A DNA stretch of 64,000 nucleotides from JAABRU01 sp041390465 (GCA_041390465.1 JAWKPW010000010.1:20720-84719), one strand, 5' to 3'. Numbered from the stretch's first letter, positions 17,721 to 26,173 are shown. The notes: a model not told the origin generated them from the sequence alone. Numbers and translations are program-made.

Positions 17721-17794
17721 GCAGGCAAGGTGCGCAGCAAAGTGTAACGCACCGCGCGTCCCGGATACCCTGTCAGAACCGGGATTCCCAAAGG

Positions 17795-17854
17795 AACACA
17801 CGGAAACCTCTTTTTTTCCTGCTTACAAGTATCTTTTCAATGGGGAATTGGTAT
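17795..17854. mobile_element. MITE-like element, family A, one end only
   Basis: About 60 bases nearly identical to the reverse complement of the left end of the copy at 27034. It ends in TTTTCAATGGGGAATTGGTAT. The opposite end is missing or unrecognisable. Confidence 0.7.
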
Positions 17855-17871
17855 TATATATTCACATACAA

Positions 17872-17902
17872 GATTTGACAACTTTAAAAAAGTTGTCAAA
17901 TC
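17872..17902. repeat. Dispersed palindromic repeat, copy 3
   Basis: Arms GATTTGACAACTTT and AAAGTTGTCAAATC around an AAA centre. It lies between the convergent 17208 gene and the YebG-like genes. Confidence 0.9.
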
Positions 17903-17930
17903 TGAGCGGAAGCTGACTCCTGATTCGCAT

Positions 17931-18137
17931 TTATATTTTCTTTTTTTCAGACATCCTGCATTTTTTCAGAATTTCTCTTACAATGTGCGCATTTTTTGCC
18001 AGAAAAATGCTGAGTTCCTCAAGTTTGCAATCGTCAATTTCCAGTCCCGATGAGGCTGTCAGTTCAGCAAGAAGAGCGGCAGCATCCAGCATCCTGTCAT
18101 ATGCGTCAGCCTCTTTTTTTGAAATTCCCGGATGCAT
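17931..18137 (-). CDS. Truncated second YebG-like module
   Basis: A 68-residue open frame that repeats the central and C-terminal part of the adjacent YebG protein (KKEADAYDRMLDAAALLAEL, then LSIFLAKNAHIVREIL). It lacks the N-terminal MAVxTKYVVxRxG strand. It is in the same reading frame as the upstream copy, separated only by that gene's TGA stop and two codons. There is no Shine-Dalgarno sequence before its ATG. It therefore looks like a tandem duplication in which the second copy lost its N terminus, or a fusion split by a stop codon. Independent expression is doubtful. Confidence 0.6.
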   Translation of the reverse strand: MHPGISKKEADAYDRMLDAAALLAELTASSGLEIDDCKLEELSIFLAKNAHIVREILKKCRMSEKKKI

Positions 18138-18143
18138 GGACAG

Positions 18144-18521
18144 TCAATTTTTCTCCGTTCTGTTTTTCGGGGATTTCTTTTTTCCGGAAGTGAGATTGTT
18201 TTCTTCCGCTTTGTCTTCCGCAGGGCTGTCTTCCCGGATGATTTTCGCGGCTTTATCCTTCGGACTGCCTTCCGCAGGGGAGGAAATTGGTTTAATGCCT
18301 TTGAGAATCCTTGTCACCTCTCCTGCATTCCGGGCCAGAAAAACAGCCAGATTCTCAATGAGTTTTTCCTCATTGAGAATCTGGCCCTCCCGGATCAGTT
18401 TTGCCAGATTCTCAGCAGCATCCAGCATATTGTCACAGGCTTCAGCCTCTTTTTTGACAGCAAACACCTCATCCAGTTCCACACCGTTTCTGACCACCAC
18501 ATATTTTGTGACAACTGCCAT
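18144..18521 (-). CDS. yebG: YebG family protein (DNA-damage-inducible type)
   Basis: A 125-residue protein matching the YebG family, small proteins first described as SOS-inducible in Escherichia coli and of unknown biochemical role. The N terminus MAVVTKYVVVRNG and the helices KKEAEACDNMLDAAENLAKL and LAVFLARNAGEVTRIL are the family core. The C-terminal 40 residues are a charged low-complexity tail (SPAEGSPKDKAAK, ending KSPKNRTEKN), as in other members. AAGGAG lies nine bases before the ATG. I could not identify a LexA-type operator upstream with confidence. A truncated second module follows directly. Confidence 0.85.
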   Translation of the reverse strand: MAVVTKYVVVRNGVELDEVFAVKKEAEACDNMLDAAENLAKLIREGQILNEEKLIENLAVFLARNAGEVTRILKGIKPISSPAEGSPKDKAAKIIREDSPAEDKAEENNLTSGKKKSPKNRTEKN

Positions 18522-18876
18522 GAAAAAAATCTCCTTTTGTGTTTTGATCTGTGGATCAAATTTTCGGGGTTTTTCAGCGAATTTGAGAACCTGCCCTGTT
18601 TTTGAAATAAAAACCTCAGCAGGCTGTCAGGAAATTTTCAGCACTGGGTCAAATCTGTTGATGATACAGAAAAAAACTCACTGCCCTTGAGGGAGGGGCA
18701 GGGTGAAATCTGCTCATCTTGCGCATTTTGTTGCCCCTTGCCCCATCCCAGTCTTGAGGAAGGGAATTCAGAATTGCCCCACCGCAAAAATTTCTTTGCA
18801 TACAAATCAGAGGTCGCTCCTTTTTATACCCTCCCAGAAGGCGAAACAAATGTAAGGCACTGCCTGTCAGACGCAG
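18522..18876. other. Intergenic stretch with a GC-rich repeat
   Basis: No gene is seen. The stretch 18682-18770 contains CTTGAGGGAGGGGCAGGG and a partly complementary TGCCCCTTGCCCCATCCC. It is a decayed relative of the palindromes at 34351-34441. Confidence 0.4.
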
Positions 18877-19713
18877 TCACACAGATTCCGGATCAATGCC
18901 CATTTCCCGGAGTTTTGCTGCCAGACGGGCAGCTTTCCGAGCCTCTTCCGCAGCCCTGAGCGCCTCTTCCTGAGCCCGTTTTTCAGCTTCTGCTGCCCGG
19001 AGGGCTTCTTCCTCAGCCCGGATGGACTCCTCTTCAGCCCGGATGGCTTCTTTCTCAGCCATCAAAGCGGCTTCTTCCAAAGAGGGAACCGCCCGGTCTG
19101 TTTCCGGATCAACCAGGCGCAGAAGATGTCCCTCCTGTCTGAGTTTCAGTCCCAGTTCCTCACTGAAGAAATCTCCGTTTTCATCCGGGGAAATGGGACG
19201 GCAGTTTATTATATCCATGCGAAATCCCATAAGACTTTCCTCTATGTATTCCCGCAGGGGATCAAAAAGAAAGTATTCCCTTACACCGAGGGAAGTGTAA
19301 AGACCGGTTTTGGCTATGTCCTCTGATGCTGTGGATTTTGATGTGATTTCAAATATCACGCTCGGAGCGGTTTTCTCCTCCCATATCTTGAAATTCCGGC
19401 GAATGTGCTTTTCAACGCCTTTGACCACCATCACGTCCGGCACTTTCACAGCCTTCGGATTTCCCTTTTCATAATACATCAGCATATCCGCAACGGTGTA
19501 AACATCAGGATGATGCCGGAAAAAATGCATCAGGGACTGGTACAGATGCAAAATGACCCTTACATGAATCTCTGTTTCACCCATCGGCTCCCCGTCTCTT
19601 TCCGGATAGACAACCCCGGAATCATCTGTTTCCTTCATTTTCTCCAGCAGTTCCCTGTACCGGAACACCGGAAGCATGGGACTGTTTATTTCAGGTTCAC
19701 ATGACAGTTGCAT
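18877..19713 (-). CDS. Uma2 family putative restriction endonuclease with coiled-coil tail
   Basis: A protein of about 278 residues. The N-terminal 190 residues form the Uma2 (DUF820) fold, a PD-(D/E)XK nuclease-like domain abundant in cyanobacteria and some large sulphate reducers. The conserved PDVMVVKG strand, the EITSKSTASED active-site-like segment and KTGLYTSLGVREYFLFDP are visible. The last 80 residues are an Ala/Glu/Arg coiled coil built from repeats of EEALRAAEEA type, also usual in the family. The start at 19713 is chosen because GCGAGGAATT precedes that ATG; an upstream in-frame ATG at 19767 has no such signal. Function in vivo is not established for the family. Confidence 0.85.
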   Translation of the reverse strand: MQLSCEPEINSPMLPVFRYRELLEKMKETDDSGVVYPERDGEPMGETEIHVRVILHLYQSLMHFFRHHPDVYTVADMLMYYEKGNPKAVKVPDVMVVKGVEKHIRRNFKIWEEKTAPSVIFEITSKSTASEDIAKTGLYTSLGVREYFLFDPLREYIEESLMGFRMDIINCRPISPDENGDFFSEELGLKLRQEGHLLRLVDPETDRAVPSLEEAALMAEKEAIRAEEESIRAEEEALRAAEAEKRAQEEALRAAEEARKAARLAAKLREMGIDPESV

Positions 19714-19879
19714 AATTCCTCGCGATTTTTGTGCTGTGTCTGGGGCCTTGGGTTCCATTATTTTCAAACAGATTCAGATCCATTCCATATTGCATCCATT
19801 CCGATAATTTTTTTGTCAATTCTGACAGGGCGGAAATCAATGCAGGCCGGATCAGAGAATGCAAAATCAGCTCTTTTTT

Positions 19880-20491
19880 TCACAGATAGGGTTTCACCGC
19901 GTCATGGAATTTTCCGGCCATGATTTCATATCCCGCATCATTGGGATGAATGGAATCGCTCATCAGGCCGGAATTGCCGATAATCCCTTTGAAAATGTTG
20001 GGAATCAGCACAGCCCCGGTTTCTTCTGCCAACTTCTCATACGCATCACCGAATCCCCTGCCCCAGAAAGGAATGTCAATGCCGCCGATAACCACCAAAG
20101 CGCCTTTGTCCTGTATGGACTGCACAATGGTTTTCAGATTTGCAAATGCCTTTTCTCCGGGAACGCCGTTTTTCAGATCATTTCCCCCCAGCGTAAGGAA
20201 AACAATGCGGGGAGACTGCGACAGCACATCCTCTTCCAGCCGGTTGAGAGCGGATGCTGTGGTGTCGCCGGGAACACCCGCGTTGATGACCGGTTTTGAC
20301 AGCAGCGCGGACAGGCGGGAAGGATAATCTTTTCCCTCTCCTGCGCCGATTCCGTATGTCAGACTGTCCCCAAAGCAGATGATGTTTTCCCCTGAGGGAG
20401 AAGCATTCCGGATTTGCGGAGAACCGGAAAAAAAGCGGATGCCCCCAAAGAGGAGTGCAGCAACTATGACAATCCATGCAATGTTTTTCAT
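19880..20491 (-). CDS. GDSL/SGNH-type esterase (TesA-like), membrane-anchored or secreted
   Basis: A 203-residue SGNH hydrolase. After an N-terminal hydrophobic segment (IAWIVIVAALLFGGI) come the family blocks: block I FGDSLTYGIG with the catalytic serine, block II NAGVPGDTTASAL with the oxyanion glycine, block III TLGGNDLKNG with the oxyanion asparagine, and block V DSIHPNDAGY with the catalytic Asp and His. Such enzymes hydrolyse acyl esters or thioesters, with activity in the periplasm or outer membrane if exported. The start at 20491 is supported by AGGAATAAG. It begins five bases beyond the stop codon of the S-adenosylmethionine decarboxylase gene, so the two form an operon. A functional link between them is not obvious. 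Confidence 0.9.
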   Translation of the reverse strand: MKNIAWIVIVAALLFGGIRFFSGSPQIRNASPSGENIICFGDSLTYGIGAGEGKDYPSRLSALLSKPVINAGVPGDTTASALNRLEEDVLSQSPRIVFLTLGGNDLKNGVPGEKAFANLKTIVQSIQDKGALVVIGGIDIPFWGRGFGDAYEKLAEETGAVLIPNIFKGIIGNSGLMSDSIHPNDAGYEIMAGKFHDAVKPYL

Positions 20492-20495
20492 TTGC

Positions 20496-21437
20496 TTATT
20501 CCTGTCTGATGCAATTGAAAAATGTGACTGCATATCCGCAGCCGGATTCATACAGATTCCTGTCTGTCACTGCATATCCCTGTATCACAGATTTCACTTT
20601 TTTAAAAGAAGGAGAATTTCTGTCATCCATGCCGGAACGCAGCAGCAGGGAAAATCTTGCCGGTCTGAAAATCTTCAGCGCTTTTCCGATGATCTGCTGC
20701 CGGTTTTCCATGATGCTGGTTTCAAAACTCACATAGGAGTTGACAGGCTGGGGCGTGATGTGAACCGCAAGATAATCTTTTCCCCTTATGCTGTTGAGGG
20801 AATAGCCGCAGGGCGAAAAAAGATGATCGTCTGTTTTCATGTCCGGATCACAGAGGGTTTCCAGACCCGACAGGCTGCGCGTCCGGGCCGCACTGCCATT
20901 TCCCCTGCGGCAGAATATCTGCATGACTCCGGGATCAATCCCGTGCATGAGAAGCTGCAGCACAGGCTGCATTTGCCTTTTTTCTGGAGCAGGGGAACAA
21001 TGAAAACAGTTCACATAGTCATGATCCGCGTTTCCCAATTTGAAACATTTTCCCGGAAAGCATTTGCTGATTTCAGCCGCATCTTTTTCAAATTCACCGG
21101 GAGATCCGGAAGGCACGAAGTTTCTCTGCTCATAAAAAAGAAATGCAACCCTGTCTTTTCCCGCAAGATCAAGAAGCAGGGGCAGGGCATTGGCAGGCGC
21201 GGTTTTTCCGCAGGTGATAAGCAAAATTCGGTCTTCCCGTACAAAAAGGCTGGATTCAGACAGCAGACAGGCATCCATAAAATCATTGGATATTTTGCTG
21301 ATGATCTGCGCCCGGCTTAACCGGACAACTTTTTTCCAGCGGCCGTCCGTATCAGATCGCAGCCCGGACACAGGAGAGGAAAGAATGATTTCCAGTTTTT
21401 TTTCCGGCCCTTCATACACCGGCATCAGCATTTCCAA
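20496..21437 (-). CDS. Eukaryotic-type S-adenosylmethionine decarboxylase proenzyme
   Basis: A 313-residue protein resembling the eukaryotic (class 2) AdoMet decarboxylase, a pyruvoyl enzyme that makes the aminopropyl donor for spermidine. The N-terminal YEGPEKKLEI matches the FEGTEK-type motif. The self-cleavage site is CLLSESSLFV, with processing expected between Glu61 and Ser62. The catalytic cysteine is Cys76 in ITCGKT, at exactly the spacing of human Glu67/Ser68 and Cys82. The C-terminal half has SPCGYSLNSI, AVHITPQP and YVSFET, corresponding to the processing Ser/His and adenosine-binding segments. Most bacteria carry the unrelated-length SpeD class 1 enzyme, so this is uncommon. GGAGG supports a TTG start at 21437, with ATG codons two and four codons later as alternatives. 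No spermidine synthase gene lies nearby. Confidence 0.85.
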   Translation of the reverse strand: MEMLMPVYEGPEKKLEIILSSPVSGLRSDTDGRWKKVVRLSRAQIISKISNDFMDACLLSESSLFVREDRILLITCGKTAPANALPLLLDLAGKDRVAFLFYEQRNFVPSGSPGEFEKDAAEISKCFPGKCFKLGNADHDYVNCFHCSPAPEKRQMQPVLQLLMHGIDPGVMQIFCRRGNGSAARTRSLSGLETLCDPDMKTDDHLFSPCGYSLNSIRGKDYLAVHITPQPVNSYVSFETSIMENRQQIIGKALKIFRPARFSLLLRSGMDDRNSPSFKKVKSVIQGYAVTDRNLYESGCGYAVTFFNCIRQE

Positions 21438-21586
21438 TTTTCATATCCTCCGGGAGGCTTTGTCCCAATCAGGCTGTGGCAGTATCTCCATGGCATCCGG
21501 AGTTTCTCCTGCCTATTCCCGCTTTTGCCGGAATGCCGGGAAAGGTCATCAGCATGGCCACATGCGTGAGGAATTGATTTCTGCAT

Positions 21587-21901
21587 TTATCCCTCGTGCA
21601 ATGCCCTTGCCAAAGAATCACGGGAACACCCCAGTGCAAACAGAGACTTTACAATCCGGTCAATGGAAACAGACGGATCCCCCTTTTCCATCCTTGCAAA
21701 CCCTGCCTGATTCGTTCCTGCCATGTCTCCTGCCTCTGCCTGCGTCAGTTTCCTTTCCCTCCGTTTTTCTGACAGAACCCTTCCCAGAGCAATTTTCAGT
21801 TCAATATATTCGGTTTCCGCGGGACTCAGACTGAGAAACTCATCTGCATTCCCCATCTTCCAACCCTGCTTTTCCAGTCTTTTCCGCTTTGTCTCATTCA
21901 T
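21587..21901 (-). CDS. HTH (Xre/HigA-type) antitoxin
   Basis: A 104-residue helix-turn-helix protein of the antitoxin type paired with Gp49/HigB-like toxins. The N-terminal half (GNADEFLSLSPAETEYIELK) is the usual linker to the DNA-binding domain. The HTH spans about residues 45-95, with KLTQAEAGDMAGTNQAGFAR and SIDRIVKSLFALG. Its ATG overlaps the end of the damaged toxin frame by four bases (ATGA), the normal arrangement for toxin-first HigBA-like operons. It may now be an orphan antitoxin or repressor, as the toxin frame is broken. Confidence 0.8.
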   Translation of the reverse strand: MNETKRKRLEKQGWKMGNADEFLSLSPAETEYIELKIALGRVLSEKRRERKLTQAEAGDMAGTNQAGFARMEKGDPSVSIDRIVKSLFALGCSRDSLARALHEG

Positions 21902-22269
21902 GCCTGCACCTTATCACAGCGTTTCAGCCTGTGTCCCTGCATATCTCAGGAATGCGTAAGGGGGACCGCTGTGTTTTTTTCCTCAAACACCTCACATATC
22001 ACAACAGCATCCGGGTCATTTCCGCAGACAATCCTCCAGCTTTTTCCCCTGTCATCAAGCCGCAGTTCACAGCATCTTTTTTCAATGGACGGCATGGGTC
22101 TTGCATCAGGCATGGAAATATTCAAACCGGACTGCGGCAGACGCAGCAGATACCCGGCCTGAATACGGACATCTGCTGAAAATGGCGGTGTGCTGATTTC
22201 ACCATGCAGCCATACAAGGGTTTGTGTTTCGGACTCATGAGGAATATGTATGTCAGATATGACATATTG
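21898..22269 (-). pseudogene. Gp49/HigB-like toxin, no start codon and internal stop
   Basis: An open frame with clear resemblance to the phage-derived Gp49-like (HigB/RelE superfamily) mRNA interferase: LVWLHGEISTPPFSADVR, AGYLLRLPQSG, PMPSIEKRCCELRL, WRIVCGNDPDAVVICEVF. The frame has a TGA at 21946-21948, after which the expected C-terminal helix RLKRCDKVQA continues in the same frame to a TGA overlapping the antitoxin start. No ATG, GTG or TTG lies at the expected N terminus; the frame opens after a stop at 22270. Both defects suggest an inactivated toxin beside a preserved antitoxin. Confidence 0.7.
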
Positions 22270-22381
22270 TCAACCCGAATCAGCATTCCTGATCCCCAGC
22301 TCCCGCTCTCTCCTCTCTGCTTTCGCCTGTACCATTTCCGGACTTGGATATTTCCCAAGGCACACCCCGCAAACCCTGCCC

Positions 22382-22837
22382 TTATGCCGTATGAACAGCC
22401 GCGTGTTTTTCCTCCGCAGGAAAAATTTCCAGTTTCTGCAGCAGCTTTGCAGTCCATGCGCAAGCTTTCTGCATTCCGGCTGTTTTTTGCTCCATGATCT
22501 TTTTCTCTGATATTGTCAAAGACTGCATCTGTCTCTTCGATTTTTTTGAAGGCTTTGATTTCAATGCATTGCGAAGACGGCATCCTGTCCGGTCAGGAAT
22601 TTCTGCCATATTGCCGCAGGATGGAATCTGCTCATCTGCAAATTTTTTTCTTTCAAAGAAGTTGCAGATGCTTTGGCTGTCAGGCGGGTATACGCTACGG
22701 CACTTCGGAACGCCGGATCCTGCTGCGGGCAGACTCAGTTTCTCTTTTTTCCCGGAGAGTCCGGCCGCTTCCGGCTGACTGGGCGCCGATGCGGACGATT
22801 CCGGTGCCTTTTTCACCCGGCCCGGTTTCAACTGCAT
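22382..22837 (-). CDS. Possible hypothetical protein, weak evidence
   Basis: A 151-residue open frame that overlaps the end of the small gene at 22828-22983 by about ten bases. The first half is low complexity (Ser/Ala/Lys-rich), and the last 40 residues (KKIMEQKTAGMQKACAWTA, then LLQKLEIFPAEE) look helical. Cysteines at several positions do not form a recognised motif. It could be the frame-shifted continuation of the upstream small gene. No family is recognised and the case for translation is weak. Confidence 0.3.
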   Translation of the reverse strand: MQLKPGRVKKAPESSASAPSQPEAAGLSGKKEKLSLPAAGSGVPKCRSVYPPDSQSICNFFERKKFADEQIPSCGNMAEIPDRTGCRLRNALKSKPSKKSKRQMQSLTISEKKIMEQKTAGMQKACAWTAKLLQKLEIFPAEEKHAAVHTA

Positions 22838-22983
22838 TCCTGTTCCGTCCGAACACTGTTTCCGTCACAATATTTCACTGTCATTTCAGTCATATATGAA
22901 CGCTGTTCATATCCGTGCATTTTTGAAACTGCAAAACAGATATCTTCAATATAATCAGTATGCAATAATACAGGTGAATTCAT
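22828..22983 (-). CDS. Small hypothetical protein
   Basis: A 51-residue frame starting MNSPVLLHTDYIEDICFAVS with a good Shine-Dalgarno sequence, AAAGGAG, ahead of the ATG. It contains MHGYEQRSYMTEMTVKYCDG, which reads like a compact beta-rich protein. It ends in TGA next to the start of a longer frame in another phase. It may be complete or the N-terminal part of a frame-broken gene. No family is recognised. Confidence 0.4.
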   Translation of the reverse strand: MNSPVLLHTDYIEDICFAVSKMHGYEQRSYMTEMTVKYCDGNSVRTEQECS

Positions 22984-23045
22984 TCTCCGCTCCTTTCTGT
23001 TTGTTTTTTGTTCAGCAGTTGACAGTTGCCTGTATAATAGATATA

Positions 23046-23209
23046 TACTGATCCAATTTTGGTTTTTTTCGGCACGGAAACTGCATATGCGCCGAAACAT
23101 TCTTTTATGGCCCGTTTCCGCCGCTTTTCTGGACGGAAGGGAATGTTTTTCCCCGGTCAGACGTTCAGGCAGAAATCATGCCATAAAAAAACCAAAGTTG
23201 GATCAGTAT
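23046..23209. mobile_element. MITE-like element, family B, intact copy
   Basis: 164 bases with terminal inverted repeats TACTGATCCAATTTTGGTTT and AAACCAAAGTTGGATCAGTA (one mismatch), flanked by TA. No open frame lies inside. A second copy of the family lies at 53553-53863. Confidence 0.85.
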
Positions 23210-23312
23210 AATTATTTTGGAGCAGACTGGGGTGAACTCAGAAGCCCAACATTCTTAAATTGTTGAATTTCGTTCCTCCCCCCAGCCTACTGCCACTGAA
23301 AAAGGAGGAAAA

Positions 23313-23687
23313 ATGTCATTCAAAGAAAATGAATGTTATTCCCGCCGCGAGATACATGAAAAGCTCGGTGGTGGAATTCAGGATTATCTCCCTCACATAA
23401 ATGGCCGTGTTGTATGCGGAGCATTCAGAACAGATACAAATCCAAAGGCTCCGGAAGAAATCCTTGTTGGCAATGGCCCCAATATAATGAAGTATGGCAA
23501 AATTCTTTGTGCGCAGAGTGGCTCCATTCCCGTTTTCATAAAAAAAGCATCCAATCGTTGGGAATACAGGGGAGAATATTCGGCAGACAGATGGACAGAG
23601 GATAACGCTGTTATTGCTGAAAAGTCAGAAGAATCAGGAAGAAACAATATCACAAAAGTCATTTGTCTGAAAAAAATTCAGAAATAA
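23313..23687 (+). CDS. Stand-alone domain resembling those preceding HNH nucleases in McrA-like enzymes
   Basis: A 124-residue protein with a perfect Shine-Dalgarno sequence (AAGGAGG) before the ATG. The N terminus ENECYSRREIHEKLGGG and the block FRTDTNPKAPEEILVG, then IPVFIKKASNRWEYRGE, resemble the modified-base-recognition-like domain that precedes HNH endonuclease domains in McrA-type proteins. No HNH motif follows; the protein ends after a charged tail (KKIQK). It may therefore be a regulatory or orphan DNA-reading domain. The family call is from memory of sequence pattern and is tentative. Confidence 0.5.
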   Translation: MSFKENECYSRREIHEKLGGGIQDYLPHINGRVVCGAFRTDTNPKAPEEILVGNGPNIMKYGKILCAQSGSIPVFIKKASNRWEYRGEYSADRWTEDNAVIAEKSEESGRNNITKVICLKKIQK

Positions 23688-23709
23688 CCAATACATGGAG
23701 GTGTGTGTG

Positions 23710-24290
23710 ATGAACAGGAAACCCTGTCAACCGGTATTCATTTTATGGATTATTGCAATACTGACAGCAGCAGCTTCCGCTCCCGCCTTTTCCGGCACTT
23801 TGCCGGAAAAAGGCTCTGTTTTGCCGGAATTTTCCATGACCGCTCCTGAATCCGAAGAGGAACGCAGCTATCTGGGAATCGGCAATGATCCGGAATTCAC
23901 CTTTGACAAAATCAAGGCAGAGATCGTTGTTCTGGAAATTGTGGGTGTTTACTGCCCTGTATGCCATAAGCAGTTTCCCAAAATGACGCAGTTTTTCAGC
24001 AGGATGGAAAAAGACAAAGCCATGTCCGGAAAAGTCCGCATGGTTTCCATTTGTGCCGGAAACACGGACAAAGAGGTGGCCCTAATCTGAAAAAACGATT
24101 CAAGATCAGTTACCCGGTTCTCAGTGACCCGAAATTTGACATACACAAGGCTCTTGGCGAACCCCGACACCTTTTTATGCTGGTGACAAAGACCGCCGAT
24201 TGCCTGGACACATCTGGGCATGATAACAGATTTTGACAAATTCTTTTCCCAGATCAAGAGATGCTTCCCTGAACCGATGAACGGCACAGA
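23710..24290 (+). pseudogene. Exported thioredoxin-fold (TlpA/redoxin-like) protein, frame-broken
   Basis: A secreted thioredoxin-like protein. A signal peptide (VFILWIIAILTAAASAPAFS) precedes a mature domain with the redox motif VYCPVCHKQFPKM. The first frame stops at 24090 after GNTDKEVALI. The protein then continues in another frame as LKKRFKISYPVLSDPKFDI and GEPRHLFMLVTKTADC, and in a third as MITDFDKFFSQIKRCF. At least two small frame changes are needed. The start at 23710 is preceded by GGAGG eight bases upstream. If intact it would act in disulphide or peroxide chemistry outside the cytoplasm. Confidence 0.7.
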
Positions 24291-24770
24291 CGAAACTTCA
24301 TGTTTCTCCGCAAAGCTCTGTGTGAAGCCAAAGAGAGATGCGCTACTGGGAGGGACAGAAGACGCTCTCCGAGTCTGTCTTCTCTCTGTGCTGGGAACTT
24401 TGGGACTGACAACCGGATTTCTCTTTCTCATTGATCCGCAGACTATCTTCGCTGCACTGTGGTATCCGCAGCTTTTTCCGATGCGGAAATCCTCCGGATG
24501 CGGGAATTTGTCGGAAATACTGGAGCGGCATTTTTCGAGAAGATGTCCGGGAAGTGGGCCTCTGTGGGCTGCGGCTGATGTGCGGGAGGATTTCAACAGA
24601 AGAAACGAAATGATCCTTTTGTGCCCCGTGATCTGTGCCTGCTGCTGCAATGGTATGAGGATGCGGGATATTCGGACTGGCAGGATTCATGCTCCGCTGC
24701 TGCGTAGAGCACCTTCACAGAGGCGGATACCGGCTTTCTCAAAGATATGATTCGAGACCATGATTTTTGT
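24291..24770 (+). other. Damaged stretch with no assignable gene
   Basis: About 480 bases between the redoxin-like remnant and the GAF-rhodanese gene. Fragments that look protein-coding occur (for example DPFVPRDLCLLLQWYEDAG at about 24615-24675) but no frame stays open and no family is recognised. Confidence 0.4.
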
Positions 24771-26009
24771 CTGGCACCGGATTCGCAGTCTTGCCGAGCG
24801 CAGGGAACTGGAGGCGATCTGGCCCGCAAGGGATCAGGAAACCTCAGATGCTCACAAACAAACCGCTCATCACCGTGATCTGCTGGGTCGCCAGCTTTTC
24901 CATTGAAAATCTCCGCGGAGTATCCCGTGAACTCAGCGGGATCCGGGACACTGCCGGGGTGCTGGATACCTTTCTGATGATGCTCCTAGGGTACTGGCCG
25001 GAACCATGCCTATATTTTCCTTGCAGACACGGCAGCAATGCAGGTGCAGATGGCTGTGCGCGGAATGGGGCGGGAGCGATCCGCAGCACAGTCCTTTGAT
25101 TTTCCTCTGCACAAAGACGAAAGTCTCAGCAGGCTCAGACAGGACGCCAGGCTGAGGCATATGGGAAACATGAGTGCGGAAATCATCAGCGACCGGCATC
25201 TGCTCACTGTGCCGATTTGCCCTGCGGAGGCAGTTGTCGGGGTGCTTTTTGCGGTGGATGAAACTGCCATTGGCCTGGCCGGGCTGGGGGAAAAAATCAC
25301 AGGAAAGGCATATACACAGGAGGATCAGGAGCTTTTGTCCGCGCTGATTCGCATTTTCATGGCTTTTGCGGAAAACACCCGTTTTTTTGAAACCATCCGC
25401 AGACTCAATGAAAATCTGGAAAAACAGAATGCGGAGCTCAACCGGGCAGTTGGAGACCTGAAACTCAGCAGAAAGAAAATTGAAATTCTGGAGCGGACAA
25501 AGGAAGGGATCAAATCTTTGGTGCGAAAAGAGCTGGAACGGGCTGACAAACCCTCTGTCCGGGATATGATTCTTATCCTGCTTATGGGGCTTGGGCTGGG
25601 ACTGTTTTTCAATCTGGCCAATCCCACCGGCATCCGCATTATTCCCCTTTCATGGTCTGAGACTCCGGCCCCTTCCATTTCCCTGCTTCCGGCAAAATCA
25701 CGGATTGACAAAGGACAGGCCCTGCTTGTGGATGCCCGGCCTGCAGAGTTCTATCAGCAGAAGCATATACCGGGCGCGGTGAACATCCCCCCCGCACTTT
25801 TTGATTTTCTCTACATGATGCACTTTGCGGATGCGGATCCGGATCAGGAAATCATTGTATACGGACGCAATATCAGCCGCCATTATGACAGTGCGGTGGC
25901 CGCAGAACTGGCAAAGCGCGGACATGCGCGTGTGTTCCTGCTGGAAGGCGGACTGGAACTTTGGGAGAAAAACGGCTATCCCACAGCATCGGAAAAACAG
26001 GAAGAATGA
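24771..26009 (+). pseudogene. GAF / coiled-coil / transmembrane / rhodanese protein, frame-broken at the 5' end
   Basis: The 3' 970 bases (open from an ATG at 25038) encode, in order, the end of a GAF domain (ADTAAMQVQMAVRGMG upstream, SDRHLLTVPICPAEAVVGVL), a coiled coil (ENLEKQNAELNRAVGDLK), one transmembrane segment (ILILLMGLGLGLFFNLA) and a rhodanese domain (LVDARPAEFYQQKHIPGAVN, then EIIVYGRN). The expected rhodanese Cys position reads IIVYGRNISR, so the catalytic cysteine appears to be missing. Upstream pieces RSLAERRELEAIWPARDQ and LTNKPLITVICWVASFSIE lie in two other frames, so the 5' end needs at least two corrections. If only the part from 25038 is made, the GAF domain is incomplete. 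Confidence 0.65.
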
Positions 26010-26173
26010 ATCTCAGCAGCGGGCGGCTTCAGAACCTGTTTTAAAAATAATCGGGTCTGAAGAATTTTGGGATTTCAGCCGGCATGGAAGCTGACTTTGC
26101 CAGGTTCAAAAAGACATTATCTCTTTTTCCATGCTGATTTCTTCCCGGAAAAATCAGGGAGAGGTTTTATTTC

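Noticed and set aside
17931..18521. Selenocysteine readthrough at the TGA between YebG modules
   Set aside because: No SECIS-like hairpin was seen after the TGA and YebG proteins do not use selenocysteine.
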